DNA of 64,000 nt from Tamarix chinensis (Eukaryota; Streptophyta; Magnoliopsida; Caryophyllales; Tamaricaceae): positions 39,980,415-40,044,414 of the forward strand of contig CM060175.1 in NCBI GenBank assembly GCA_030549775.1, written 5' to 3'. The position numbers were made by a program, and so were the translations under genes. Shown here piece by piece: positions 11,216 to 21,832 of the stretch; within the stretch, counting starts at the first letter, position 1; the number at the start of each line of letters is the position of its first letter. Below the pieces are notes generated by a model. The model was not told the origin of the DNA and made no database searches. It saw only the letters and a program-made list of their open reading frames with translations.

Positions 11216-11843
11216 GTGCATGGATTTGATAAAAAGCATGGTGTGAATCGATTTCTGATAAGAGATTAATTAAGCAATTAATCCGGATTATAAATAGGCC
11301 TTTATGTATGTACCCGAATGATTGATCGATAATATGATATCATGATGGCCTTAATGTTTTTTTATTCTTATGCATAGTTTATGTGATTTTATGTGTTGGC
11401 CTTAGTGCTCGGTTACCTTACTCAGTACGTAGCGTATTGATCACCCTTTTCATGGGTGATGTTCATTCCCACGAGTAGTATGCCCTTATGACTTTATGCA
11501 GGTGGGAAAAACATCAGTCGGGGCTGAGTGTTGAACACGTTTGGCTCGAAGTTCGAGAGTGTTGTGGCCCGTATTTTCTCTTCATGTAATTTTATCTACT
11601 TTGGTTATTTATTATGTATCAAATTTACCCTTTTGATTCATTATCGGTATTGGGTATTTCAAATAAAGCTTTTATCTATTGTAAGATTATTCCCTTCGAG
11701 GAATTTTGATTTTGCACTCTGATTTCTATCTTATTATTGATCATAAACTTTTAAGCGTACTTTAATTTTTAATGTATGATATTTCGAGTTCTTTTATAAA
11801 CTCTTGGTTCGAGTTTAACTGTTAATCTTTTCTTTAGCCTTAA

Positions 11844-11889
11844 CACTTGGTACTGAAACGGTCGGAGAGAACCGGTCTGGTACTAAGTG
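11844..11889 (+). other. 46-nt stem-loop near B1 LTR 3' end
   Basis: Arms of 19 nt (CACTTGGTACTGAAACGGT and ACCGGTCTGGTACTAAGTG) flank an 8-nt loop and pair at most positions. The structure lies about 85 bp before the LTR end. The same 46-nt structure occurs at 16960-17005 and 30830-30875, with different loop bases. Confidence 0.7.
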
Positions 11890-11977
11890 TGGCGGCAACA
11901 TCTCCAGAATTCACGGGTTTTAATTTAAATTCTTCCGCTTTTAAAAAAAGTAGTGAATTTTGGGGTATTACACCAAG

Positions 11978-12590
11978 TTAACTTCATCGGCACAAATACT
12001 ACTGACTTAGCTAACATGCCAATGATAAACCAACTCATATCACACTTGTCGAGAGTCCTCAGTAGCCTTCTCATAAAATCTATTGATATGGAATCCTTCT
12101 TCAACTCAGAATATCTAAAGGCTAAACCAAACCTGTATGCCTTTGGTGCTTGATCTTAACCTTCTAGTAGGTCAAACATCTCAACACAAACTTTGCCACT
12201 TCTTGCTTAATGTGAGGCCACTAGTAGGTCCTCTTGCAGTCCTTGTACAACTTATCCCCTCCTAGGTGGACAAAATATGGAGTACAGTGACCCTTCTCTA
12301 AAATCTAGTGCTTTTGATCCATGCAACCTTGAGGTATACATCATTGACCTTTATAGCGAATTCTACCATCCTCATGAATTGGGAAACCCTATGCTCGACC
12401 ATCCTGTATCTTCTTCTAAATCCTCTCAAGCTCAGGCTATCTTGTTAGGATCTCATAAAAAATATCAGCATAATCTTCATCTAGACCTCTAAGTCACCAT
12501 GCAGATCATCTCTATCCCCATCTCACTAAGCTCCTCCAACTACCGAATAAACACCACAAAAGAACTCAAGGAGTGTCATGTCTTCCTACT
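11978..12590 (-). pseudogene. Element A integrase N-terminal part
   Basis: On the minus strand a degenerate H2C2-type zinc-binding segment is visible (LYKDCKRTY, stop, WPHIKQEVAKFVLRCLTY), with the second Cys of CxxC changed to Tyr. It is followed by the start of the catalytic core, which runs to the B1 insertion and continues at 4239 downward. Several stops are present. Integrase would insert the cDNA into the genome; this copy is non-functional. A related fragment lies at 31482-31842. Confidence 0.65.
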
Positions 12591-13900
12591 CAAGGCATCT
12601 GTAATGATATTGACCTTACCTTTGTGTTATATTAACTCGACATTATAGTCCTTTACAGACTCTAGCTACCTCCTCTACCTCATATTTAACTCATTTTGAG
12701 TGAATATGTACTGTAGGATAATATGGTCGGTGTAGAATCTACACTGAGTCCTATATAGATAATGCCTCCAATTCTTTAGAGTGAAGACAATGGCTGCTAG
12801 CTCTAAATCATGCATCAGGTAGTTTGCTTATGCTACTTCAACTAATGAGAAGTGTAAGCCACTACCTTATCATGCTACATTAATACACAACCCATTCATT
12901 GCTTCAACATGTCATTATAGAACTCAAACCTGTTGGAACTTGATGGTATAGTCAACACTAGTGACATAGACAAATGCCCCTTTAACTCTTGAAATTCTCC
13001 CTCACATGCATCATCTCATTGAAATTTATTCTTCTTCTTCAGAAGGTTTGTTAAGGGACCAGTTACCTTCAAGAAGTTATAAACAAAGTATTTGTGGTAC
13101 TCGGTCAAACCTAAGAAACTATGAACCTCCAGGATGCTAGTGGGTGCCCTCCACTTGGTAACTGCCAAGATCTTTGCTAAGTCCACTATGACTCTTCTTG
13201 CTGACACCACATGCCCCAGAAATACTACCTCCCAAAGCCAAAATTTTCACTTAGAGAGTTTGGCATACAACTTATGCTCTCTAAGGAGGTACAAAATCGT
13301 ACATAGGTTCTACTCATGCTCCTCTCTCTTTAAGAGTATACCAAGATGTCATCTATGGAAACCACCACAAATTGATCAAGGAATGGCCAAAAAATCTTTA
13401 TCATCAAATCTATAAAGACGACAGGTGCATTGGTGAGCCTAAAAGGCATCACTATGAACTCATAGTGCACAAACTATGTCGTAAAGGCTATCTTCATGAT
13501 GTTTGCCTTGGTGATGAATGACTAATTATATCTTGATCTCAAGTCAATCTTTGATAAGATTGAAGCACCCCAAAGCTGGTTAAACAAGTCATTGATCTTC
13601 AAAAGAGGATAATGGTTTTTCATCATCAACTTTTCAAATCTCGATAGTTGACACATAGAAAATGGCTCTTATCCTTCTTCACAAATAAAACTAGTACTCC
13701 CCATGGAGAAAAACTTGGAAGAATTTACCCTTGGACCACTAGATCCTCCAACTAAGTCTTTAGCTCTCTCAACTCTACTGGTGCCATCTAGTAATGTGCC
13801 TTTGAAATGGGCTTAGCCCCCGATATCAACTCAAAAGTGAATTCTATATCACGTACTTGCGACATATGTGGAATCTCCTCAAGAAACATGTTTGGAAACT
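12591..13900 (-). pseudogene. Element A reverse transcriptase and RNase H remnant
   Basis: Minus-strand translation shows, in order, an RT entry segment (ISGAKPISKAHY, VELRELKT, PSFSPWGVLVLFVKK), the catalytic region with SIDDILVYS near 13340 (both aspartates kept; the family usually has Y/F-I-D-D), and the RT/RNase H connection (VRSFLGL-like; here VHSFLGLTEY at 13016-13210). An RNase H-like stretch follows with many stops. Known: Ty3 RT converts element RNA to cDNA. Frameshifts and stops make this copy inactive. Confidence 0.75.
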
Positions 13901-14158
13901 CTTGAGTAACCAAAATACCCTCTGATGCTGTTGCGTTCTTGTTTAGCTCCTAAACTCCACACAAATACATAGGGTAACATCTTTACACTAAGGAGAATAA
14001 TGAATGGGCATACATAACCTTTGTTGTAAGGCTAGGCTTTATATTTTATAGGATATGCTAGCACCCTTAGGTCCCCACAACATGACTCGCTCCTAGGCGC
14101 AATTTATCACCACCTTGTATCTCCCTAATATATCCATCCCAAGGATAACATCAAAGTC

Positions 14159-14410
14159 CTAAAAGTCCAACTCAACTAAATTCTCTAGGATGTCTACCCC
14201 TTCTATCTCTAAGGCCACATCCATACAAGGCCTAGTGTAATATAATATATCCCTAGAAGGTAGCATCATATAAATGGATACGCTAGTAGATGGTGATAAA
14301 GCATCTTTAGCAATAAATGCAGCAGACACAAAAGATAGAGATGCCCTAGTATTTAAGAATACATAAGCTGGTAATGAGAGGATGGAGAAAGTACCAACAA
14401 CCATGTCCAA
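14159..14410 (-). pseudogene. Element A retroviral-type aspartic protease remnant
   Basis: The 83-codon minus-strand frame matches the Ty3 protease. The active-site strand reads VFLNTRASLSFVS, where an intact enzyme has D-[ST]-G, so the catalytic Asp is Asn and the Gly is Arg. Upstream GTFSILSLPAY and downstream LEIEGVDILENLVELDF match the family's flanking strands, and an ILGMD motif continues past the frame. The remaining 14411-14522 joins the gag-protease linker, interrupted by B2. Confidence 0.75.
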
Positions 14411-14529
14411 CTATCAATTAGCCTCTGCCTAGCTGATGACATTCAGGTGACCATCTGATTACCTTCCTTGGTATCCTCCACGATACCCTCCAGAACCTTG
14501 AGTATGTCCTCCTTCCTTCTAAGAGAAAG

Positions 14530-15102
14530 GGCGAGTGACAGCAGACCGGCCGAAGAAACAAGCCGCCCCGGTCGGGAGAGAAAGAAGAGAAAGGAGGAGG
14601 GGAGGCCGACTCGTGCGAAGGAGAGAAGAAAAGAGCTGGGCTGGGAAAGGAAAAAGGAAAGGAGGGAGGAGGGGGAGAAGTGGGCCAGACCCAACACGCA
14701 GGAGGGGGGAAGGGGCAGGCCGACCAACCGGCGACCCAAGGAAGGAAAAGAAAAAAGAAAGAAAGGGAAAAAAGGAAAAGGAAAAATTATTTTAATTAAA
14801 ATAATTTAATTTATAAATAATAAGGTGAAATATTTTTGGGTAATAAATTTATTTAATAATTTAATTTAATATAATTAAAATATAAGGGTTTAAAAGAATA
14901 ATTTAGTAAAATAATGGTTTGGGAAATTATTTAATGAAAAGGGCATGATAATAAAATATTTATTTTATTTTATTAAATATTTATATCCAAATTTATATAT
15001 TCAAAATACACAAAATAATTAAATTAAAAGATTTAAAGGCTAATTTATCCAAAATAAAATTTATTTATTAAAATATAAGCTTTAAAAATTTCGGGGATTA
15101 CA
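14530..15102 (-). mobile_element. B2 3' LTR, truncated to ~570 bp
   Basis: It ends CGGGGATTACA next to the PPT and matches 21230-21832 closely. By eye there are roughly 5 differences in the AT-rich 300 bp and about 19 in the GC-rich 225 bp, mostly transitions, plus a length change in the AAAGGG tract. The remaining ~4.4 kb of the LTR is deleted at the junction with element A sequence near 14522. Long purine-rich frames here are compositional. Confidence 0.8.
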
Positions 15103-15120
15103 TCACTACCCCCTTAAAGA
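15103..15120 (-). other. Polypurine tract of B2
   Basis: It reads TTAAGGGGGTAGTGA on the minus strand directly before the 3' LTR, identical to the A polypurine tract (3227-3244). A second similar stretch lies at about 15193-15207. Confidence 0.8.
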
Positions 15121-15262
15121 AAAACCTCGTCCCCGAGGTTTACGCCTTAGTACTAGGGATTACAAGGAGGGATTCTAAGCTACTTGGGGTAGCTACCCCC
15201 TTAAAGAGGGACTCACTTAACTAAGGAAAAACAACTACACACAAAGTTAATAATACAAACAA

Positions 15263-16330
15263 TTACGCGGAACCCGAAGGACAGCTTGAAGAGGTTATAT
15301 CATGATCGATCGCTTGCTCATCTTCTTCGATTAACGAGGCTAAACGGGTTGCTCCAAGTGCCTGATTCTGCCAAACCGATTGTTGCTATGGCCTCGGGAT
15401 TCCTTCATAGGGTGCACTGTAGCATTCGTAGCTCCTGTGCCCAAGCTGTCTACAATCATGGCATTGGACCAACTTTCCCATGCAATCCTTGCCTGGATGA
15501 TCTCTTCTACAACGACGACAGTGGTAGTGCCGGTCCGGTCTCTTGCTAGACTTTGCTTTGGAAGTACTTTGGTTATTCTTATGCCGAACTTTAGATTGAG
15601 GTTGAGGTTGTACCCGCAAAGTCTTGCTGCTAGGGCGATGACTCTTTTCTTCGGATTCGGCCTCTTCGCTCTTCTTCTTGCCTAGGATGGAGGCTTGTTC
15701 TTGGATCAAGGCGTCAGCATTACATGCTCGCTCATACACCGTGCTCAGATCAGCAAAAATGTTGGCGCCCATCATGCTTCGGATGTTGAAGTGAAGTCCT
15801 TGCTCGAATTGGAAGACCATTGTAGCCTGGCTAGTTGCTATCCTAGGGGCGAACCTCAGTAACTCTGTGAATCGTGAGTAGTATTCTCGGATCGACAGGC
15901 TTCCCTGCGTTAGCTCCATGAATTCCTTGAGTTTGGCCCTCTTGAGAATTTCTGTGTAGAAATGCGTGCGAATGGCGGTCTTGAAGTCTTCCCAAAATAT
16001 TAGTCATTCTCTTTGAGTTTGAAGGTCTTCCCACCAAGTGTCGGCTGATCCTCGAAGAAAATATGCCGCGATGTTCGTCTTTCGCTCCTCAGGGCAGTTG
16101 AGCACCTCAAATGTCCTATCAAAATCTCATAGCCAGTTCTCTAAGACCATAGGGTCTTGTTTCCCATCGTAGGTCGGGGGTCGGTGACGCGAAACTCTAT
16201 AGAGCCAATCCTCTCCGATACTCGTCGAAGGTAAAGTAGCTTGAGGTTGAGGCACTGAGGAACGTAGAGCTAATCTCATGAGTACTTCGAACGCCCTCTC
16301 TAGATTGTTGATTCGCTCGTCTCGGTCCAT
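15263..16330 (-). pseudogene. B2 gag with two zinc knuckles and three in-frame stops
   Basis: Read as one frame from ATG at 16330 to TAA at 15263, it spans 356 codons with no frameshift. The N-terminus (MDRDERINNLERAFEVL) is followed by a Retrotrans_gag domain (FLRGSADTWW, WEDFKTAI, LTQGSLSIREYYSRF) and a basic linker. Two zinc knuckles come next: CRRC-x3-H-x4-C (codons about 271-283) and CHDC-x4-H-x4-C (codons about 290-303). An acidic tail follows. Stops stand at 16127-16129 (TGA), 16004-16006 (TGA where Trp fits) and 15386-15388 (TAG followed by CAA). Each is explainable by one C-to-T or G-to-A change. Gag would coat element RNA in virus-like particles. Confidence 0.85.
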
Positions 16331-16844
16331 CTTGAGTTAGCTGTAAAATAGAAACGTGTTAGGGAAGGTGCTATTTTCTCAAGCTAGGTGACCTAAGCCG
16401 AGGCCACTTAATCTACCCATACCCAACTCTTAGGACTAATCCGGATCTTCCAAAACGAGGGAGGAATAGGAGGGAAAAACTTACAAGAATCATTTAGACT
16501 TGGAGATTTACGTAAAATACTTTGATACTAATTTGGAGTATCAGCTTAAAGTATTTAAGAATCGAGAATGATTTTCTAAGAATACCTGATACCAACTCGT
16601 GGTACCAGCTTAAAACATTTGAAATGGAAGAAGGTTTTCAAAGTCAACTCTGAGTGTAATGTTTTTAAAACAAGAAAAACTTTGTTAAACCAAAAATTTT
16701 CGAAATAAGGTGTGATACTAACTTGTAGTATCAGGTTAAAAGGTTAAAATTGGAAGAGCATGGTTGAAACAACTTCAAACTCCTATAAAAATTCCATAAA
16801 CTAAATTTATTTTTTGAAAATGAGCGTGGTCAAAAGGACCAACC

Positions 16845-16856
16845 GCTCTTATACTA
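16845..16856 (-). other. Primer binding site of B2 (initiator-Met type)
   Basis: The minus strand reads TAGTATAAGAGC a few bases downstream of the LTR end, two mismatches from TGGTATCAGAGC, the complement of the tRNA-iMet 3' end used by most plant Ty3 and Ty1 elements. Confidence 0.7.
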
Positions 16857-16959
16857 ACTTATAACACCCCAAAAATTTACTACTGAAAAATTTCGTTTAA
16901 TTAAAAGAAACTTTGCGGAAGCAATTAGTAAATAGTGAACTTTGGGAGTATTATCGCCA

Positions 16960-17005
16960 CACTTAGTACTAGACCGGTTCACTCATACCGTTCCAGTACC
17001 AAGTG
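16960..17005 (-). other. 46-nt stem-loop near B2 LTR 3' end
   Basis: This is the same structure as at 11844-11889 in inverse orientation: CACTTAGTACT on one side, AGTACCAAGTG on the other, inner ACCGGT/ACGGT pairing and an 8-nt loop. Confidence 0.7.
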
Positions 17006-17634
17006 CTAAGGTTAAAAGAATAAAATATCATTTTACGAATAACTTAAGCATTTAAAAAAAATAGAGAAGCGCAGTAAACACTTTACAAGAGAAATATTCA
17101 ACAATGGTGGTTACAAAATAATAAATGCATTGAATTTAAAAGAGACAATTAAAACCCAAAAATTTCCGGACAGTACCTTACGCTCTTTCCCGAGAGCCCA
17201 CTTGAATAGCACCTGAATACAACCTGCAAGGGGTACTACCCATTGAATAGGCAGGGGCCCCACGAAGGGAACCCTTCAGTACTACGGTACTGAGTAACCC
17301 TTTAAAAACGCACTTAAAATATAGGCACACAATATTACACATGAAATACTACTACATTCATATATAACCATAGGTATAAACATGATATTCGGATCCATTT
17401 ATTCACACATCCAATAATTTAATCAGATACTAATAGCGGATACGTACCATTCACTTTCATATATTCGCTTACTTAACAAGTCGAATAATATCAATAGGCC
17501 ATAATGAGTAATTGATATATTTCGAGCCTTAAGGCCATTGGTCCATCATTAATCAATCGTCTCAACGACTAGTATTTTTCTATAATTTATTCACATCCAA
17601 AATAAATTTTATTGAGCTCAGGACCTCCACTATT

Positions 17635-17790
17635 CTGGCCGGTGGGTCGGAATACATATATATATCATCCAGGGTAAAAACATCCTGGGCCACCATTATA
17701 TCTGGTGGATCAATACTCATGAACATCAACCAAGGAAAAACATCCACCAGGGAAAAACATCCTAGGCCACTATTATTTCCGATGGATCGG
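17635..17790 (-). repeat. Palindromic boxes in B2 LTR
   Basis: Three or four CCACTATT or CCACCATTAT boxes are each paired with GGTGGATC or GGTGGGTC-like bases, interspersed with AACATCCxGGGxx stretches. This is the inverse-strand counterpart of 10905-11215. Confidence 0.6.
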
Positions 17791-18529
17791 TACTCATCAA
17801 ATAATTCAACTGGTCCCGGCTCATTAATCTTTCACTTTAACAATTAGTATTTTCCCTTTTTATTCAGCACAACAATTCCACTTATTTGCCTCGATAGGGA
17901 GATCAAGAACCCGGGACACAAAGGTAAACCGGTCGCACTGGTGCATAAAAGCAACTCAGTACCCTTCAACTAGTAACCCAGGGACGCAAAGGTACCCTGG
18001 TTGTACTGGTGTATAAAACTAACTCAATACCTTACCGACAAGGACACCTAATCCTTAAGTATGCATACCCCCTAACTAGGTCCGTAGAGCTAGATAGAGT
18101 AGATATAGGGCCTGGGTGGGGCACAAAGGCACACCAGCAAATACCAAATAATCGTGGACTAAACCACGTCTTTAGGGTAGCGACCCCTAAAGAGCCACCA
18201 TTCCTGATCTCGAGGTCTTTCACTTTAAGTATTAGTGTCTTAATTAATGGTGATCACAAAAGCACAACAATCAGATAATTATCCACTTTTAATCGTTCAG
18301 ATATCATTAGAAATTTCTTATTCAAATGGTTGTCCAAGGGAAAACAGAGGGGTCATTAAGGCCATCCTAACTCATCTAATTTCAAATTAGTATTCGTGCT
18401 TGTGATACTTATTAATCATCAAATACTCCTACCTCGTTAATCAACATTATTAGAATCATATTACGAATTCCACAATCACAACGAGATATTAGATACAAAC
18501 TACTCATTTAGCCCTTATTTATAAAATTA

Positions 18530-19600
18530 TTAAGTCTACCACTTTACCTCTTTTTCCTTTATTATAATTAATAAATTATCCTTGAGTTGGTCAAATTACC
18601 AAATTACACTTCCTCCTTATCCTAATTACCAAATTAACCCTTTATTTAGTTAATTACTAAATTACCGTCCTTTATTATCAATTACCAAACTACCCTTCCT
18701 CATTGTCAAAATTACCAAATTACCCTTTGGTTGGTTAAATTACCAAATTACCCTTTTATATGATCATAATTACAATTTTACCCTTCTCCGTTATTAAATT
18801 TACCAAATTACCCTTTAGTTATTTAAGTTACAAAATTATCATTCTTAATTGTCATATTTACCAAACTACCTTACTCCATTATCAAAATTATGAAAATACC
18901 CTCTAGTTGGTTAAATTACCAGTTTACCCCTCACATTTATCATATTTACCATTTTACCTTCTCTACTATTAAATTATCAAATCAACCTTTAGTTATTTAA
19001 ATTATTATTTTACCCTTCTCAATTATTATAATTACCAATTTACTCCTTTCAAATTTCCACTTTTACCCCTTTGATTTACAAAATTACCGTTTTACCCCTT
19101 TACCTTCAAACTTACCATTTTGCCCCCTTAACTCCCAAAATTACCACATCACCCTTTTACTTATAAAATTTTCCATTTATCCTTAATTATAAAATTACTA
19201 TCTTACCTCCTTTAATTTCCAAATTACCATTATGCTCGTTAATCACAAAATTACTATTTTACCCTTTAATTTTAAAATTACAACTTTACCCTTTTATTCC
19301 AAAATTACCAAATTGCCATTTTATTACAAAATTACTAGATTGCCCTTTTATTACAAAATTACCAAATTGCTCCTTTTATTACAAAATTACCAAATTGCCC
19401 CTTTTATTACAAAATTATCAAATTACCCCTTTTATTCACAAAATTACAATTTTACCCCTTACTTCCAAAATGACCAATTTACCCCTTACTTCCAAAATTA
19501 CCATTTTCTCCTTTTATTAACAAATTTACCATTTTACCCTTGGCTCCAAAATTACCAACTTATCCTTTTAATCAAGAATCACCATTTTACTCTTAATACA
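18530..19600 (-). repeat. ~1-kb AAATTACCAAATTACCC minisatellite
   Basis: Dozens of imperfect units of about 25-32 bp alternate an AAATTACC-type part with a CCCTTTTATT-type part. The homologous array in B4 is 27985-28870 on the opposite strand. Open frames in it (19232-19624) are repeat artefacts. Confidence 0.85.
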
Positions 19601-21085
19601 CCCTTATTATTAAATTATTATTAATACTACATAAAATATTAACTTTAATGCCTCATTCATGACTTTTATAATTAATATAATGCTTATTAGCGCATATATA
19701 TATATGTATTAGGCCATACTCTTGTACAATATACATTAATAAAATCCCCTAATGCTCACAAAATATTAAACATGTATTAAATATCACAATAGCATATAAC
19801 AACATGGATAATAATTAACATTTTCCTTAACCACCAAATTATTACCTTAAATATTATCCCCATACATATCAACAATCTATCATGCTTCCTTTTCATCAAT
19901 AAACACAATAACCACATATAATATGCTAAGCAACATATATCAAGCATAACACACATTAAAAATGCCTAATGTGCTAACATGCGTTAATCCATGCATTTAA
20001 GCGGGATTTAACGATTACCTTGGTTTTCACAAAAACGAACCTTACTGGTATTCCGGTTAAATGTCTAAGCTTTGATTATAAAAACCAATACCTAAAAATA
20101 ATATAAGATTTATTACATTAGAAATAATAAAATCAAGTCATAAAACATTATAATGCTTAATTAATCAAATAATTAAATTAAAATATTATTATACCTCAAA
20201 ATTTTTACTCAAATAATTTAACAAGGGCAGCAGCTCATACTACTCATGAAGCATGAGCTGCATGCAAGGAAAGTTGGAAGAGGGGGCTCGAAGGTGGTAA
20301 AAGGGGGAGAAATGGGCAATTTTGGGTTGGCAGTTTGTGGCTAAGAAAAGAGGGGGTTAGGGGAGGATTTAGGGCAAGGGGATGGTACAGAGGTGGAGAG
20401 GGCGTGTAGGTGGTGGTCGGGGATGGGTTGATGGCGGCTAAAGGTGGTAGAAGTGGCGGCGGCAAGGCTGCGAAGGTGGCGGCCGAGGAGGGAGGTCGAG
20501 GTGGAGGCTAGTGAGGAAGGAAAATGGGGAGGGAAAATGGAGGCTTTCGGGTGACGGTTTCGACCAAAGGATGATTGGGGATGGTAGAGGGGGTTGCATG
20601 GAGTAATAGGGTGCCTCATGTGGTGGCAAAAGAGGCAGGACGACGGCGGAATGAGGCGCTGCAAGGCTGTTGCCAATAAGGGGGCGTAAGGAAGAGAAAA
20701 AGAGGAGAGGAGGAAGAATGGGCTGCGGGTGGCTTGATGGAGGCTGTGATGGCTCGAGGGTGAGGTAGAGGGAGACAGGAGGTGGCGTAGGTGGTGTTTG
20801 AGGCATCGGAAGCGGTAGAGATGGGTGGCAAAACCAAAAACAGGGGAGAGAGGGGAGGAGAAGAAAGGGAGAAAAGGAGGGGCTCGGGTATGGCATAAGG
20901 CTCGAAATTAACACAGAGTGAGCATGGAGGAGGGATAAATAGGAGAGGAAGAGAAGGGAAGGGATAGGGCTCGAGTGGTGGCTGTAGATTGGTAGAGAAA
21001 TGGGTGGTTGCAGGGAGAGGGGTTGTAGGGAGTGGCCATAGCAGGGAGTGGAGGATAAGGTCTCGGTATGGGGCAAGGAATGGCG

Positions 21086-21107
21086 GGAGAGAGAGAGAGA
21101 GAGAGAG
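21086..21107. repeat. (GA)n microsatellite
   Basis: About 11 GA units in the purine-rich tract of the B2 5' LTR. A (TC)n run occupies the equivalent place in B4 (26421-26441). Confidence 0.9.
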
Positions 21108-21832
21108 TTAGGGAGGTCAATAGGGGAGAGGGAGTTATAGGGAGTGACCTTATCAGGGAGTGGAGGAGAAGAAAGAAAGAAGAAGAAGGATCAGGGAGGT
21201 GGGGTATTGGTTGCTGGGTGGTAGGCATGCAATAACAGACCGGCTGAAGAAACAAGCCGGCCCGATCGGGAGAAAAAGAAGAGAAAGGAGGAGGGGTGGC
21301 CGACTCATGTGAAGGAGAGGAGAAAAGGGCTGAGCCGGGAAAGGAAAAAGGAAAGGAGGGAGGAGGGGGAGAAGTGGGCCAGGCCCAACGTGCAGGAGGG
21401 GGAAAAGGGGCAGGCCGGCCAACCGACAACCCAAGGAAGGAAAAGAAAAAAGAAAGAAAGGGAAAAAGAAGGAAAAAGGGAAAAAGGGAAAAAAGGGAAA
21501 AGGGAAAAGGAAAAATTATTTTAATTAAAATAATTTAATTTATAAATAATAAGGTGAAATATTTTTGGGTAATAAATTTATTTAATAACTTAATTTAATA
21601 TAATTAAAATATAAGGGTTTAAAAGAATAATTTAGTAAAATAATGGTTTGGGAAATTATTTAATGAAAAGGGCATGATAATAAAATATTTATTTTATTTT
21701 ATTAAATATTTATATCCAAATTTATATACTCAAAATACACAAAATAATTAAATTAAAAGATTTAAAGGCTAATTTATCCAAAATAAAATTTATTTATTAA
21801 AATATAAGCTTTTAAAATTTTGGGGGATTACA

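Larger units (their letters stand above)
4240..11972 (+). mobile_element. B1: ~4.9-kb solo LTR with a LINE inside
   Basis: It starts TGAAATACCCC, ends GGGGTATTACA and is flanked by CCAAG duplications. Subtracting the LINE at 8076-10882 leaves about 4.9 kb, close to the LTR lengths of B2 (4.97 kb) and B4 (5.2 kb). The last ~150 bp match the ends of B2 and B4, including a 46-nt stem-loop. The first ~2 kb match the inverted LTR at 51470-53879 instead. No internal region is present, so I read it as a solo LTR formed by LTR-LTR recombination. Regions in order: AT-rich U3, pyrimidine-rich tract, TATA-like box, ATT/CAT-rich stretch, telobox-bearing minisatellite, LINE, palindromic-box array, U5-like end. 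Confidence 0.8.
14523..21832 (-). mobile_element. B2: gag-only non-autonomous LTR retrotransposon
   Basis: On the minus strand it has a 5' LTR (16860-21832), an initiator-Met-type primer site (16845-16856), gag (15263-16330), a polypurine tract (15103-15120) and a truncated 3' LTR (14530-15102). The interior is only about 1.76 kb and has no protease, RT, RNase H or integrase. That architecture matches the plant class called TR-GAG (terminal-repeat retrotransposons with a GAG domain). It lies within element A between protease and gag. CCTAA at 21833 resembles TCTAA before 14523, but the far LTR end is missing, so the TSD is uncertain. Confidence 0.75.
16860..21832 (-). mobile_element. B2 5' LTR, 4973 bp
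   Basis: It runs from TATAACACCCC at the low end to GGGGGATTACA at the high end; on the minus strand that is TGTAATCCCCC...GGGGTGTTATA. It is homologous over its length to the solo LTR B4 (25745-30975) in inverse orientation: the AT-rich head, a pyrimidine-rich tract (about 20240-21430), a GATTATCAAAGC-like segment near 20080, a ~1-kb minisatellite, palindromic boxes and the terminal stem-loop. Long frames in the pyrimidine tract (for example 20438-21076 minus) are Pro/Ser/Leu-rich and compositional. Confidence 0.85.

Noticed and set aside
14468..14809. Arg/Lys/Glu/Gly-rich frames, also 21296-21538 and 53151-53465
   Set aside because: They come from the GGAAAGG-type purine tract near the LTR edge and recur wherever that tract occurs. 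Not proteins.
15386..15388. Programmed readthrough of the gag TAG (followed by CAA)
   Set aside because: The context does not fit the CARYYA rule at the second triplet, only about 40 codons follow, and two other stops lie upstream. A Gln-to-stop mutation is simpler.
19232..19624. 130-codon frame of ITKLPFYY-type repeats
   Set aside because: Direct translation of the AAATTACC minisatellite.
20438..21429. Overlapping 93-212-codon minus-strand frames in the B2 LTR
   Set aside because: Low-complexity shadow of the purine/pyrimidine tract. No domain and no frame conservation with B4.
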